Below, piece by piece: positions 10,593 through 20,410 of a stretch of DNA of 64,000 nucleotides. The first letter of the stretch is position 1. Every line of letters begins with the position of its first letter. Source of the stretch: Methanococcus maripaludis C5 (lineage in GTDB: Archaea; AGJL01; Methanococci; Methanococcales; Methanococcaceae); NCBI RefSeq assembly GCF_000016125.1, contig NC_009135.1:868001-932000 (forward strand), written 5' to 3'. The position numbers and the translations under genes were made by a program. The notes beneath the pieces are model-generated. The model did not search any database. It was not told where the DNA came from and saw only the letters and a program-made list of their open reading frames with translations.

Positions 10593-12170
10593 ATGGATTT
10601 TGGCATACTATCATTATTGCCACCTGTTGTTGCAATTGGGTTAGCCTTGATCACAAGAAGAGTTTACATGTCTCTATTCTTGGGTATTTTGGCAGGTTCA
10701 TTGCTTTACAATAACTGGAATATCGTTGCGAGCGCATCGCATATTGTAAATACAATTATCGGCAGTGTTGAATTAACTTCTGTTACAGGCATTTCTGCAT
10801 TTACGGGCGTTGGAAATCTCTGGAATTTGTTGATTTTATTGTTTTTAGTAATGCTTGGTATATTGATTGCATTAATCACGAGGGCAGGCGGAGCTCTCGC
10901 ATACGGAAACTGGGCGTCTAACAAAATTAAATCTAAAGAAAGCGCAAGCCTTTCAACATCGTTACTTGGTATTTTGTTATTTATTGATGATTATTTCAAC
11001 TGTTTAACTGTTGGAACAGTAATGAAACCAATTACCGACAAATTCAAAATCTCGAGAGCAAAACTTGCATATATTATCGATTCAACAGCAGCACCTGTTT
11101 GTATATTAATGCCAGTTTCAAGCTGGTTTGCAGCAGTTGTTGGAAATTTAGGGGAATCTGGCGTTGGTACGGGTGCTCTTTCAAGCATGAGTCCATCAAG
11201 CGTATTCTTTTCAGCAATACTCTACAATACTTACGCACTTGTTGCATTATTCATGGTTGCAGTTATTATATCCCTTAAAAAAATGGATTTTGGTCCAATG
11301 AAAGTTCACGAAACGGTTGCATCTGAAACTGGTGACTTATTTAATGGAGATGCTGAAACTGCAGCAATTGAGTCAGAAATCGAACCATTAAGTGGCGGAA
11401 AAATTTCATACCTAGTGTTACCATTAGTAGTCCTCATTTTTGCAATTATCTTTGCATTTATGATTTCAGGCGGTCTTTTCGCAGGTACTGGAATTATAGA
11501 ATCTTTCTTAAGCATGGATGCGTCATGGGGTCTTTTCTGGGGCGGTTTAGTAACTTTAGTATTTACTGCACTCTACTTCATAGTATCAAAAGCAATTCCT
11601 GCAAAAGAAATTGCGCATCTCTTTGCAAAAGGTTCAAAATTAATGCTTCCTGCAATTACAATCCTTATTCTTGCATGGTCCCTTGGTTCAGTTATCGGAG
11701 ACCTTGGAACTGGAACGTACCTTTCAGGATTAATTCAAAACAACCTACCAGTTCAGATTTTGCCTGCGATAATCTTCCTATTATCAGGATTTATGGCATT
11801 TTCAACAGGTACCTCATGGGGTACTTTTGGAATCATGCTCCCTATTGCGGTTCCCATGGCAGTCGGTCTTGGAATGCCTGAATTCGTTGTTCCATTTGTT
11901 GCAGCAGTTCTCGGTGGTGCAATATATGGTGACCACTCTTCCCCGATTTCAGACACAACAATTATGAGTTCAACTGGAGCAGGTACCAAACACATTGACC
12001 ACGTTCAAACACAGCTTCCATACACAACTTTGATCGGAATCATGGCATTTTTAGGCTACCTGATCGTAGGATATACCATAAATTTAGGTTACTGGGTAAG
12101 TGGCCTCATTAATCTTGCATTCGTAGCTTCAGCAGTTTACGTTGCAGCAAGCTTCCTTTCAAAAAAGTAA
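10593..12170 (+). CDS. Na+/H+ antiporter, NhaC family
   Basis: A 525-aa polytopic membrane protein. Family features are LGILLFIDDYFNCLTVGTVM, the paired segment DSTAAPVCILMPVSSW, the discontinuous-helix FSTGTSWGTFGIM and GDHSSPISDTTIMSS near the end. Such proteins exchange Na+ for H+; in Na+-dependent methanogens they help link the two gradients, though the direction cannot be read here. GGAGGTATAATT precedes the ATG. The gene is convergent with the HTH regulator; the 100-bp T/A-rich gap probably ends both transcripts. Confidence 0.88.
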   Translation: MDFGILSLLPPVVAIGLALITRRVYMSLFLGILAGSLLYNNWNIVASASHIVNTIIGSVELTSVTGISAFTGVGNLWNLLILLFLVMLGILIALITRAGGALAYGNWASNKIKSKESASLSTSLLGILLFIDDYFNCLTVGTVMKPITDKFKISRAKLAYIIDSTAAPVCILMPVSSWFAAVVGNLGESGVGTGALSSMSPSSVFFSAILYNTYALVALFMVAVIISLKKMDFGPMKVHETVASETGDLFNGDAETAAIESEIEPLSGGKISYLVLPLVVLIFAIIFAFMISGGLFAGTGIIESFLSMDASWGLFWGGLVTLVFTALYFIVSKAIPAKEIAHLFAKGSKLMLPAITILILAWSLGSVIGDLGTGTYLSGLIQNNLPVQILPAIIFLLSGFMAFSTGTSWGTFGIMLPIAVPMAVGLGMPEFVVPFVAAVLGGAIYGDHSSPISDTTIMSSTGAGTKHIDHVQTQLPYTTLIGIMAFLGYLIVGYTINLGYWVSGLINLAFVASAVYVAASFLSKK

Positions 12171-12270
12171 ATTGAAATAAAACCTTTCTTTTTTAATTTT
12201 TATTTTAAAATAAATTTAATTTAAAAAATAGAATTATATGTTAAAAACTTTAAAAAAAGCATTTTCGTAA

Positions 12271-13251
12271 TTATTTAGTTGATTTTTTCTTTTTTTCAAT
12301 GAACTCAAGCAAATCTACTGTATCGCCGATTTTTTCAAGTTCAGAAATGCTCATACTAGTTATTCGTTTGTTTTCATTCGTTTTCTTTTCTAAAACTAGT
12401 AATGAGTGACTGTTTAGCATTTTAGAAATTTCATCTACAATCATTGCTTTTCTTCTTATCTCTTCATTCTCGGTTTCCTGAATATTTGTAAATATTATAT
12501 TTTGATTTTCAGAGTCATCTTCTTTTGATTCCTCAGCTACTGCATCAAAGGGTGCTTTTGTAGTTTCGAGCAGATTAAAACCCATATCTCCAAGAATATC
12601 AATAACCCGTATTTTAAAATCTTCACTTTCTTTCAATATCTTTTCAAAAGCTTCTTCTCGACTTTTTTGAGATTTTAATCCTTCCATGTAATCAACTATA
12701 TTAATTCCTTTGATTAATGGAACATCTAAATACTCTTCTATTTTTATTGCAACTTCTGCTGAAGGGTTTGCTTCATTCTGCTCGTATTTATATATCGTTT
12801 TTCTTGAAACCCGAGATATTTCTGCAAGTTCTCCGACTGAAATTTTTAATTTTTCACGTGTTTCCCTTAAAACTGCCCCATCAATATTTACAAAAAATCC
12901 GCCCCTGTTTGCATAGACTACCGGCGGTTCTCCAAATAATTGGTCCCTAAATGTATTGAAAGTAACTGCTTTTATACCATATCTTTCATATACTGCCCCT
13001 TCCTCCATTACGGAGTTTCTGGTACGGGTTCCAATAATTATCGGAACTGCCTGAAGCATTTTTGCAATATTTAACAATTCTTCAGACTGTTCAGTGCTTA
13101 AACTATCTATGTTTTTCAAAATCTTTATTAAAAATCTTAAATCTGCTTTTTTAGCAATTAAATCAAAACAAGATCTTCCAAAAGGCTTCGATATCACAAA
13201 ATGGGATTCATAAAGCAGATCAATACATTCCGAAAGTAAAACTTCTCTCAT
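12271..13251 (-). CDS. Archaeal HTH-type transcriptional regulator (XRE HTH, conserved methanogen family)
   Basis: A 326-aa protein. A central Cro/C1-type helix-turn-helix (about residues 133-185) includes LREtREKLKISVGELAEIS-like sequence, then RVSRKTIYKYEQNEANPS. The N-terminal 130 residues look like a nuclease-fold or dimerisation domain (SKPFGRSCFDLIAKKADLRF). The C-terminus is charged and ends in a lysine run. The layout matches the conserved archaeal 'putative HTH-type transcriptional regulatory protein' family. Targets are unknown. AAAGGCATTTTGTT precedes the ATG. Confidence 0.8.
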   Translation of the reverse strand: MREVLLSECIDLLYESHFVISKPFGRSCFDLIAKKADLRFLIKILKNIDSLSTEQSEELLNIAKMLQAVPIIIGTRTRNSVMEEGAVYERYGIKAVTFNTFRDQLFGEPPVVYANRGGFFVNIDGAVLRETREKLKISVGELAEISRVSRKTIYKYEQNEANPSAEVAIKIEEYLDVPLIKGINIVDYMEGLKSQKSREEAFEKILKESEDFKIRVIDILGDMGFNLLETTKAPFDAVAEESKEDDSENQNIIFTNIQETENEEIRRKAMIVDEISKMLNSHSLLVLEKKTNENKRITSMSISELEKIGDTVDLLEFIEKKKKSTK

Positions 13252-13372
13252 AACAAAATGCCTTTGAGGTGTAAACCATATATTTTGATTCTAAATCTAA
13301 TCCACAATGTATATATTTCTTGCGGAAAACGTATATAATATGTTCTAAATATTGATTTGTAAGGGTGATAAC

Positions 13373-13858
13373 GTGAAAAAGATAGCAGAAGATAAAGGAA
13401 TTTCTTCACAATTACGACATTTTAAGGCGGCTGTTTCGGAGTATGAATCTAAAAGCATACTGTATAGTGGTTCAAAAGGAGTATGTCTTCCGTTTGCATT
13501 GTTAAATGCTTATGCAGTAAGATCTATTGAAGAACAGTACTTCACCCCCGATGCAAAGCTCGATGAAATTTCAAAACTTAATTCTGGAAGTTTAGGGTAT
13601 ACTTACACAGATTTAGACGACAAAAAAGACATTGATTTAGATATGCTTGTTTTAATGGGTGGTCTTGCAATGCCGCATTCCAAAGTAACTGTTTCAGATG
13701 TTAACGATTTAATTGATAAAATAAATCCAAAAAAAGTTATCGGAATCTGTTTTTCAAGTATATTCCAAAAGGAAAAATGGGATAAGGAAATTGACTTCGA
13801 CCGAGTAATCGACAGTCAGTTAGAACCTGTTACGGTTTACGAAAAAATAAAAATTTAA
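13373..13858 (+). CDS. DUF2124 family protein
   Basis: A 161-aa protein starting at GTG (MKKIAEDKGISSQLRHFK) after AAGGGTGATAAC. Conserved-looking parts are GSKGVCLPFALLNAYAVR, LVLMGGLAMPHSKV and KVIGICFSSIFQ. I recognise it as the methanogen DUF2124 family, for which I know no function. It is divergent from the HTH regulator and followed 80 bp later by an AAA ATPase gene. A TATA-like GTATATAATA (13331-13340) lies upstream. Confidence 0.7.
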   Translation: MKKIAEDKGISSQLRHFKAAVSEYESKSILYSGSKGVCLPFALLNAYAVRSIEEQYFTPDAKLDEISKLNSGSLGYTYTDLDDKKDIDLDMLVLMGGLAMPHSKVTVSDVNDLIDKINPKKVIGICFSSIFQKEKWDKEIDFDRVIDSQLEPVTVYEKIKI

Positions 13859-13938
13859 TCTCATTTAGTAGTAAATAAATTATAAAATGACGTCAAGATA
13901 TATTTACAATTAAATCCCTTTTAAAACGGTGTAATCTA

Positions 13939-15336
13939 ATGATAACCCCCCAAATATCATTACTCAACAGCCAAAATTCAATAAAACTCAGGTTTAAAAA
14001 GCTTTTAACGGATCTAAATCGGCTGATATTGTATAGAAATCTGCTTGATAACAAAATAATTGGCTATTTAACAAATATTATAAAAGAACTTGCAGAAGAC
14101 GAAGCTAATGAATCAATTGTTGAAAAAAATTACTATGAATTAACTCATGACTTAATTATAAACGCAGAAAAGGAAAATCTTAGTGGAAATATTTTAAAAT
14201 CGTATATTATGAATTCAATTTTGAAAGATGAAAATATTTTTGCAATATCTTGCGAAAAACATAACCATAATTTAGAAAGTCTTTATGAACTTGCATTTAG
14301 GGATATAAGTGTTTTAAAAAGGGTTATGGATATTGACACTAAACATTTGCGAACCCTACTTGATTCGAATGATGAAACCATTGAAAATTATACTCCCACA
14401 CTTTACAAGGATGAAAAAACCGTTTTTTCTGAATACCGAGAAGAACTTTTAGATATTGATTCTGTTCCCGAACTTTTAGATTCGATTATTGAATATTACT
14501 ATAAAATCGGATCTGGTGAACTTGTAGATCATGTTGCATTTAAGTGGGATGATAAAAAGGGATTTTCTGGAATCAAATACTGTGATTTAGGAAATATGGG
14601 GAGTATCGTTGGATATAATTACCAAAAAGAAATACTTTTGAAAAATACCTCAGCATTTATCGAAGGAAATCCCTCAAATAATATTTTACTTGTTGGATCC
14701 CGAGGAACTGGAAAATCGTCACTTGTAAAATCACTAGTAAAAGAATATTATCTTGATGGTTTAAGGATTATTGAACTTAAAAAAAGCCAATTGAAAGATT
14801 TTGACTTAATTATAGATAATCTAAGAAATAGAAATAAAAAATTCATAGTATTCCTTGACGATTTATCCTTTGAAGATAATGAAACAGAATATAAAGAATT
14901 AAAATCGATTCTTGAAGGAAGTTTAGAAAAAAAACCTGAAAATGTAATAATTTACGCAACTTCTAACCGAAGAAATTTAATAAAAGAATCTTGGTCAGAA
15001 AGAGAATCAGAAATTCATTCAAACGACTCGATAAATGAAAAAATGTCACTTTCTGACAGATTTGGAATAACTTTGAGCTTCTATTCACCTACACAGGAAG
15101 AATATTTGAATATGGTTAAAAAACTCGCTACTGAAAATGGAATCAATCCATGTAATCAAGATGACGTTAAATTTTATTCGATGAATATTGGAAAATTGTC
15201 TGAACAGACCGGAAGGATTATGGCCTGGGAAACACTCCGTGAAGATGCGATAAAATGGGGCATCTCTCAAAACGGCTTTTCTGGAAGGACTGCAAAACAA
15301 TTTATTGATTATATTATTGGAACTTACAAAAATTAA
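13939..15336 (+). CDS. DUF815-type AAA ATPase
   Basis: A 465-aa protein. The N-terminal half is helical and variable; the C-terminal half is an AAA ATPase with Walker A GSRGTGKSS near residue 253-261 and Walker B FIVFLDDLSFED. SNRRNLIKESWSERE and LSDRFGITLSFYSPT follow, the typical DUF815 sensor and arginine-finger segments. The cellular role of the family is not established. No partner gene is obvious apart from the DUF2124 gene just upstream. Confidence 0.8.
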   Translation: MITPQISLLNSQNSIKLRFKKLLTDLNRLILYRNLLDNKIIGYLTNIIKELAEDEANESIVEKNYYELTHDLIINAEKENLSGNILKSYIMNSILKDENIFAISCEKHNHNLESLYELAFRDISVLKRVMDIDTKHLRTLLDSNDETIENYTPTLYKDEKTVFSEYREELLDIDSVPELLDSIIEYYYKIGSGELVDHVAFKWDDKKGFSGIKYCDLGNMGSIVGYNYQKEILLKNTSAFIEGNPSNNILLVGSRGTGKSSLVKSLVKEYYLDGLRIIELKKSQLKDFDLIIDNLRNRNKKFIVFLDDLSFEDNETEYKELKSILEGSLEKKPENVIIYATSNRRNLIKESWSERESEIHSNDSINEKMSLSDRFGITLSFYSPTQEEYLNMVKKLATENGINPCNQDDVKFYSMNIGKLSEQTGRIMAWETLREDAIKWGISQNGFSGRTAKQFIDYIIGTYKN

Positions 15337-15646
15337 CTATTTTAACCATTTAAAATTATTTTATAGTGGATCATGCCTGATTTTTAAATTTTAAGCGTAT
15401 TTGTTACATTTATTTTTTTGGTATTTTTGTTTTGAAATGGAGGTTTATCCATTTAACTATTATTTTTTAAAAATAAGATTAATCGTATAATAATACATTA
15501 AATTACGAATTTTTATTCTTTTTTACTTAAAATTGACGATTATTATATGATAAAATTAATATTGCTTGAAAAATAAAGATTAATTTGATAGTTGGGGGTA
15601 GAATAATCTAATTCATGCGTCATCATTTATCACGGAGGGGGTGTAA
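15337..15646. other. 310-bp gap, nothing recognised
   Basis: Very AT-rich. A 7-bp inverted repeat (AAATGGA/TCCATTT, 15437-15456) is the only small structure I see. The right end carries the leader and the strong ribosome site GGAGGGGGTGTAA of the TPR gene. Confidence 0.3.
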
Positions 15647-16876
15647 ATGATAAAACTTTTAGTGGCTACTATGGTCATATTATCAATTTTTTTACCATTA
15701 CCTACGAATGAAAGTTTTAGTTCCTATGCTGAAATGGGGGAGCAGTACTATCTCGAAAAAGACTACGAAAATTCTATAGAATGTTTTGATAAAGCACTTG
15801 AGTTAGATCCTGAAAACACTCGTTCATTAGAATATTTAGGAAAATACTCAATGAAAAATGGAGATTATCATAAAGCAGAAAATTATTTTGATAGATTAAT
15901 TGAAATAGATCCTGAAAATGAATGTGCTCTGAAAAATTTAGGGCAAATATATATGGCGTATGAAGAATATGAAAAAGCGCTTTATTATTTTAATAAATCA
16001 CTTGAAATAGATAATTCCATTGGAAAAACTTGGTTTTACAAAGGAATATGTTTAAAAATGCTTGGAAACTATGATGAATCAATTGAATCGTTTGATAAAT
16101 CTACAGGAAACTATGAAGAAATCGTTTTGATATGGAATGAACTTGGATATATATATTATCAGAATGAAGAATATGAAAAAGCATTAGAATGTTTTGATAA
16201 AGCATTATTATTGAATAGGAATCTCAAATATTCTTTCAATGGCAAAGGGCTTTGTTATGAAAAAAAAGAACAGTACCTTTTGGCCATTGAATGTTTTGAT
16301 AAAGCATTGCTTCAGGACAGTTTTTATTATGGTGCCTGGCATAATAAGGGAATAGAATACTATAAGTTAAAAAATTACTCTAGTGCAGTATTATGTTTTG
16401 ATAAAGCATTGGAATTGAATAATTCCAGCCCACACTGCTATTTTTACAAAGCAGATTCATTGAAATGTCTGGGAGAATATGAAAAAGCAGTTTTAAACTA
16501 TAAAAAAGCAACTCAACTTGATCCTGAAAATCCTGTTTTTTGGAGTGGAATGGGACTTTCATATAGTTATTTAAAAGACTATAATCGTTCAATTGAAGCT
16601 TATGAAAAAGCAGTTGAGTTGACTCCAAACGATGATGTTTTGTGGAGCAATATTGGATATCTGCAGTATAATAATAAAAATTATAATGAATCTATTTCTT
16701 ACTTTGAAAAAGCACTTGAATTAAATTCTGAAAATAAATATGCTTGGAATGGACTTGGAAATTCTTATTTATTAATTAAAAATTATGAAAAAGCAGTATT
16801 ATGTTATAATCGCGCAATTGAAATAGATCCAACATATACTGAAGCTAAAATAGGTAAATCCTTGATTTCAAAATAA
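15647..16876 (+). CDS. Exported or membrane-anchored TPR repeat protein
   Basis: A 409-aa protein. The first 20 residues are hydrophobic (KLLVATMVILSIFLPLP), a signal peptide or anchor. About eleven 34-residue TPR units fill the rest, most matching A-ECFDKALELDPEN. The repeats are very regular and DNA copies of FDKALEL recur, suggesting recent repeat expansion. TPR arrays bind partner proteins; no partner is visible nearby. The next gene (reverse strand) is a broken panE. Confidence 0.85.
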   Translation: MIKLLVATMVILSIFLPLPTNESFSSYAEMGEQYYLEKDYENSIECFDKALELDPENTRSLEYLGKYSMKNGDYHKAENYFDRLIEIDPENECALKNLGQIYMAYEEYEKALYYFNKSLEIDNSIGKTWFYKGICLKMLGNYDESIESFDKSTGNYEEIVLIWNELGYIYYQNEEYEKALECFDKALLLNRNLKYSFNGKGLCYEKKEQYLLAIECFDKALLQDSFYYGAWHNKGIEYYKLKNYSSAVLCFDKALELNNSSPHCYFYKADSLKCLGEYEKAVLNYKKATQLDPENPVFWSGMGLSYSYLKDYNRSIEAYEKAVELTPNDDVLWSNIGYLQYNNKNYNESISYFEKALELNSENKYAWNGLGNSYLLIKNYEKAVLCYNRAIEIDPTYTEAKIGKSLISK

Positions 16877-17797
16877 TTAGAAATCATTCTTTTTTGATTT
16901 TAAATTTTCAAGAAATTTTATCTGTTCAGTAATAAATTTATTGTAGGGCGTTTTTATCCCAAATTCTTTTGTGATTGAAATAACTGCACCATTTAACAAA
17001 TCTATTTCTGTTATATTTCCTTTTGAAATATCCTGAAGCATTGATGAATGGTGTGTAGCAGTATTTGGAAGCTGAAATTCTTTTAAATATTCTAAATATT
17101 CTTCTGGCGTATTCCATGGTAAAATTACTTCTTTTTTAGATGTAACTTCAAATATTTCAGATACGCTATTTTTAATGATATTCCACGAATGTTCATTAGA
17201 AAGTTCGCCATATGGTACATTCATAACTGCTCCAAGGGGATTTAAAGCACAGTTATAAATTGTTTTTGACCATATGGCGCCTTGAATATTTTCTGTTTCA
17301 GTTACAGGTATTCCAGAACTTTTTATTAAGTTTACAAAATCAGTTACTTCTTTATCAGTTCCATTTGGAAATCTTCCAAGTCATCGGGCCACCATCTACT
17401 GAAACGTGCACTTTTGCATCACCCAGCCACTCAAAGCCCGTTATAATAGTTCCACCAATTACTTTATCAGCATATTCTGAAATTATTTCTTCGTTTCCGA
17501 CACCATTTTGGATGCTGATAACATTTTTGCCTTTTATAACATCTTTATTGCTCACAGATTGATTTTGTTGCTAGTCCCTTTGAGGAAATAATTATATAGT
17601 CAAAATCACGATTCAAAACATTTTCAGAAGCTTCAAAGTTAAAGGTTCCTTCTCCCCATATTCCCGTCATTTTAAAGCCATATTCGCGTATGATTTTTGC
17701 ATTTCGCTCTCTCGTTACTGCAAAAACATTTGTGACTTTTGATAATTTAGCAGCCAGACATTCCGACAGCACCAGCCCCAATAATTAAAACATTTAT
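16877..17797 (-). pseudogene. panE: Ketopantoate reductase (PanE/ApbA), broken by three frameshifts and a lost start
   Basis: Read with frame changes, the region encodes a full 307-codon ketopantoate reductase (2-dehydropantoate to pantoate, for CoA). The Rossmann start NVLIIGAGAVGM lies in one frame; AAKLSKVTNVFAVTRER in a second (17781-17545); NVISIQNGVGNEE in a third (17555-17355); and GRFPNGTDKEVTDFV through the C-terminus back in the first. Shifts fall near 17756, 17550 and 17385. The start codon position holds ATA, and a TAA precedes it. Three shifts of the same sign plus a lost start argue for real decay. Pantoate would then have to come from another enzyme. Confidence 0.85.
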
Positions 17798-17899
17798 TTA
17801 AAAACCCTCGTTTTCAAGTTAAACTAAATTTAATTTAAATATCTGTAAAAATAGTATTAAAAGATTTAGATAAATAGTTAAAAATAAAAAATATTGTCC

Positions 17900-18094
17900 T
17901 TATTTTAAAATTTCCTGAACCCTTCCAACCTGGCCATCTTCGAGCCTTACCTTTATTCCATGCGGGTGATAGCTTGAATTAGTAAGAATATCTTTTACAA
18001 TTCCTGTTGTTAATTTACCTGTTTTTTGGTCTTTTTTAAGGACTATGTTTACTTTTAATCCTGTTGTTATTTCAGACCTGTTTTTTCCATCCAT
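17900..18094 (-). CDS. YwbE family protein
   Basis: A 64-aa basic protein with IKVRLEDGQVGRVQEI at the C-terminus and NRSEITTGLKVNIVLKKDQ at the N-terminus, the YwbE/DUF2196 pattern (a small SH3-like barrel). Function unknown. The ATG follows GTGATGAT. It lies 9 bp after the EamA transporter gene, so the two are probably co-transcribed. Confidence 0.8.
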   Translation of the reverse strand: MDGKNRSEITTGLKVNIVLKKDQKTGKLTTGIVKDILTNSSYHPHGIKVRLEDGQVGRVQEILK

Positions 18095-18103
18095 ATCATC
18101 ACG

Positions 18104-18994
18104 TTATAATTTTATTTTTAATTTATCGCCTTTTTCAGAGATATAAACTCCGAATAACACCAAAACTGCACCAATTGTTGCATATATATTTGGAATATTT
18201 TTTAAAATTATGGAATCTGCAATCATTGCAACGATTGGAATAAAATAAATCCCGTTATTTGTAGTGCTTGCGCCTGCAAGTCTTATCGACATATTCCAGA
18301 ACAAATACGCTATTGCCGAACAAAAAATTGCAAGATAAAGTACTGCAAAAGTTAATGGTGGATTTAAAAATACTCCCAAATCTAAAACGCCTTTGGAACC
18401 AAACTCAAGTAACATGAACGGTACAGACAGCAATACCCCAATTAACGTTATATCCCTTGTAACCGTTAAGTTGTCGTGTTTTTCAAGTTTTTGAATTACA
18501 AATGTGTACAATACCCATGAAAGAACTGCACCAATCATTAACAAATCCCCAATAGGATTTAATTCCAATATCAACCTTCCATTCAATATCAAAATCGAAA
18601 CTCCAAAAAGTCCGATTAAACTTCCGAAGTATTGTATTTTACTCGGAATTCGTCTTTCAACTAAATCTGACACCATTAAATAAAATATGGGCACAGTTGC
18701 TGCAATTAATGCGGCATTCGTTGCAGTAGTATATTCTAAAGCCACATTTTCAAACAAAAAATATGATGTAATCCCTAAAAAACCTGCGAGTACCAGATTT
18801 AAAAAATCTTTTTTCGAATAACTTGGAAAATTTCTTATCAAAACAATTAAAATCATTGCAGCAATTGCAAAACGTATAAATCCCAAAGTAATTGGCGGAA
18901 TATATACTAAAATGATTTTTGTCGCTACAAACGAAATTCCCCAAAAAATTACGGTTAAAAACATTAATAAAATGCCTAATGATCTGTCGTTCAT
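18104..18994 (-). CDS. EamA/DMT family transporter
   Basis: A 296-aa protein with ten predicted helices in two EamA repeats. The first repeat shows FWGISFVATKIILVYIPP and LGFIRFAIAAMI; the second begins GDLLMIGAVLSWVLYTF. Drug/metabolite exporters of this kind carry amino acids or other small metabolites. The substrate is unknown. The start follows CTGGTGAATTT. It probably forms an operon with ywbE. Confidence 0.85.
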   Translation of the reverse strand: MNDRSLGILLMFLTVIFWGISFVATKIILVYIPPITLGFIRFAIAAMILIVLIRNFPSYSKKDFLNLVLAGFLGITSYFLFENVALEYTTATNAALIAATVPIFYLMVSDLVERRIPSKIQYFGSLIGLFGVSILILNGRLILELNPIGDLLMIGAVLSWVLYTFVIQKLEKHDNLTVTRDITLIGVLLSVPFMLLEFGSKGVLDLGVFLNPPLTFAVLYLAIFCSAIAYLFWNMSIRLAGASTTNNGIYFIPIVAMIADSIILKNIPNIYATIGAVLVLFGVYISEKGDKLKIKL

Positions 18995-19082
18995 AAATTC
19001 ACCAGATAATAGCGGACTAAATAGGATAAATTTTTAAAAAAACAGAAAATTTAATTGAAAGTTAAAAAATTAAAAAGAGGAA

Positions 19083-19760
19083 TTATTCTTGTGTTTCAGC
19101 AGCAGGTGCTTCTGCTACTTCTTCAGCAGCAGGTTCTTCTACAGGTGCTTCAACAGCTTTTCCAAATTCTAAAACTTCTGATTTGAAGATTTCTACTCTT
19201 TTTAATGGGAACATTTTTTTACAGTCGCCGTAGATTTTTGAACCTAAGCCACCCATTAACATAGCGTGTACGAATTCAGCGAATGCTGTTTCTTTTGCCA
19301 TGTGTCTGATGATTTGTTCCATGTTAATTCTAATTTCTGTTTTGTGGTGGTCTCTTGCTCTTACAGCTGTTAAAACTAATGCTTTAACTCTTACTTTGAA
19401 ACCATCTTTTGTTCTTACATCAACGATTGCGTTGATTTTGCTTCTTCTTCTTCTAACTTGTGATTTTAAGTATTCTCTTGTTGTGTCGTGACCTACAAAC
19501 TGTGATGTAGCGTTGTTTCCACTTACGCCATCAACTTTGAAGTACATTCTTGTCATGTGTTTTGAATGTTCGTTAGTTAAGTCTCTTAAGCTGATTTCTG
19601 AAATCCTACCGATTAAAGTTGCAGGATCGTTTGCAGGGGTTTGTCCGATTACGTCTCCACCAAATGATTGTGGTGTGTAAATATCGTACCATACTTTGGA
19701 TTTCCATGTATCTTTGGCCACTCTTTTTCCTTTAGCGGACCTAGCTTTCATTCTTGCCAT
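19083..19760 (-). CDS. rps3ae: Small ribosomal subunit protein eS1 (S3Ae)
   Basis: A 225-aa ribosomal protein with a basic N-terminus (RMKARSAKGKRVAKDTWKSK), the eS1 core WYDIYTPQSFGG, RRRRSKINAIVDV and MFPLKRVEIFKSEVLEF. The tail after residue 200 is an Ala/Glu/Pro extension (EEPAAEEVAEAPAAE), common in methanococcal eS1. GAGGTGTAACA precedes the ATG. It is the last gene of a uS2, zinc protein, eS1 cluster with gaps of 29 and 12 bp. Confidence 0.96.
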   Translation of the reverse strand: MARMKARSAKGKRVAKDTWKSKVWYDIYTPQSFGGDVIGQTPANDPATLIGRISEISLRDLTNEHSKHMTRMYFKVDGVSGNNATSQFVGHDTTREYLKSQVRRRRSKINAIVDVRTKDGFKVRVKALVLTAVRARDHHKTEIRINMEQIIRHMAKETAFAEFVHAMLMGGLGSKIYGDCKKMFPLKRVEIFKSEVLEFGKAVEAPVEEPAAEEVAEAPAAETQE

Positions 19761-19772
19761 TGTTACACCTCA

Positions 19773-20381
19773 TTATAACATATAGTCGGTTAAATCTGTG
19801 TAATCTCTAAGTGGTTTTACAGGTTCACCGTATATTCTTTTGATTTTACGAGCTAATTCCCTTGAAAAATTTCCTTTTTCAGTTTTTATTTGTTTTATTC
19901 TAAAGAAGTCTCGTCCTGCGCGATATATCTTCTTTTCTTCGAATACATAATCTTGCGGAACAAGTATATTGAAAGAATATGTATTTTCTCTCGAATTTAT
20001 AGATATGCCAACTTTTTTAGGAACATCTACTGATTTTGCCCATATCATCTTTAAATCTTGTACAGCGGATGATGAAACCCTTCTTGAATCTTCAGTTTCT
20101 AATGCAGAGATTTCAACAGATTCGCCAAATGCAAGGATCGTATCCTCGATTTTTAAAACTTCATCTGTTGCAATTTGAATTACAGACTGTTCTGATTCGT
20201 CGTATCTGCTTATTACTATTTTAATGTCTTTTAATTTGAAATTTTTTTCTATATCGTGTACAGTTCCACATTCCTGACACTTTACAGTAAGTTTCAAATG
20301 TTTTTTTGTGTCCCTTTCTTTTAATACATCATGAGGGGTTACTTCATCGCAACCAGGGCATTCGAGATATAATTCTTCCAT
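19773..20381 (-). CDS. HVO_0476 family zinc finger protein
   Basis: A 202-aa protein. An N-terminal zinc ribbon has LECPGCDEVTPH and VKCQECGTVHD (Cys pairs at about residues 8/11 and 35/38). The rest is beta-rich with FSRELARKIKRIYGEPVKPL at the C-terminus. It fits the archaeal HVO_0476 family, whose function is unclear. Its place between uS2 and eS1 suggests a translation-linked role, which is inference. Confidence 0.75.
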   Translation of the reverse strand: MEELYLECPGCDEVTPHDVLKERDTKKHLKLTVKCQECGTVHDIEKNFKLKDIKIVISRYDESEQSVIQIATDEVLKIEDTILAFGESVEISALETEDSRRVSSSAVQDLKMIWAKSVDVPKKVGISINSRENTYSFNILVPQDYVFEEKKIYRAGRDFFRIKQIKTEKGNFSRELARKIKRIYGEPVKPLRDYTDLTDYML

Positions 20382-20410
20382 TTAAACCACATAACTCCTT
20401 TTAAGAAGAA

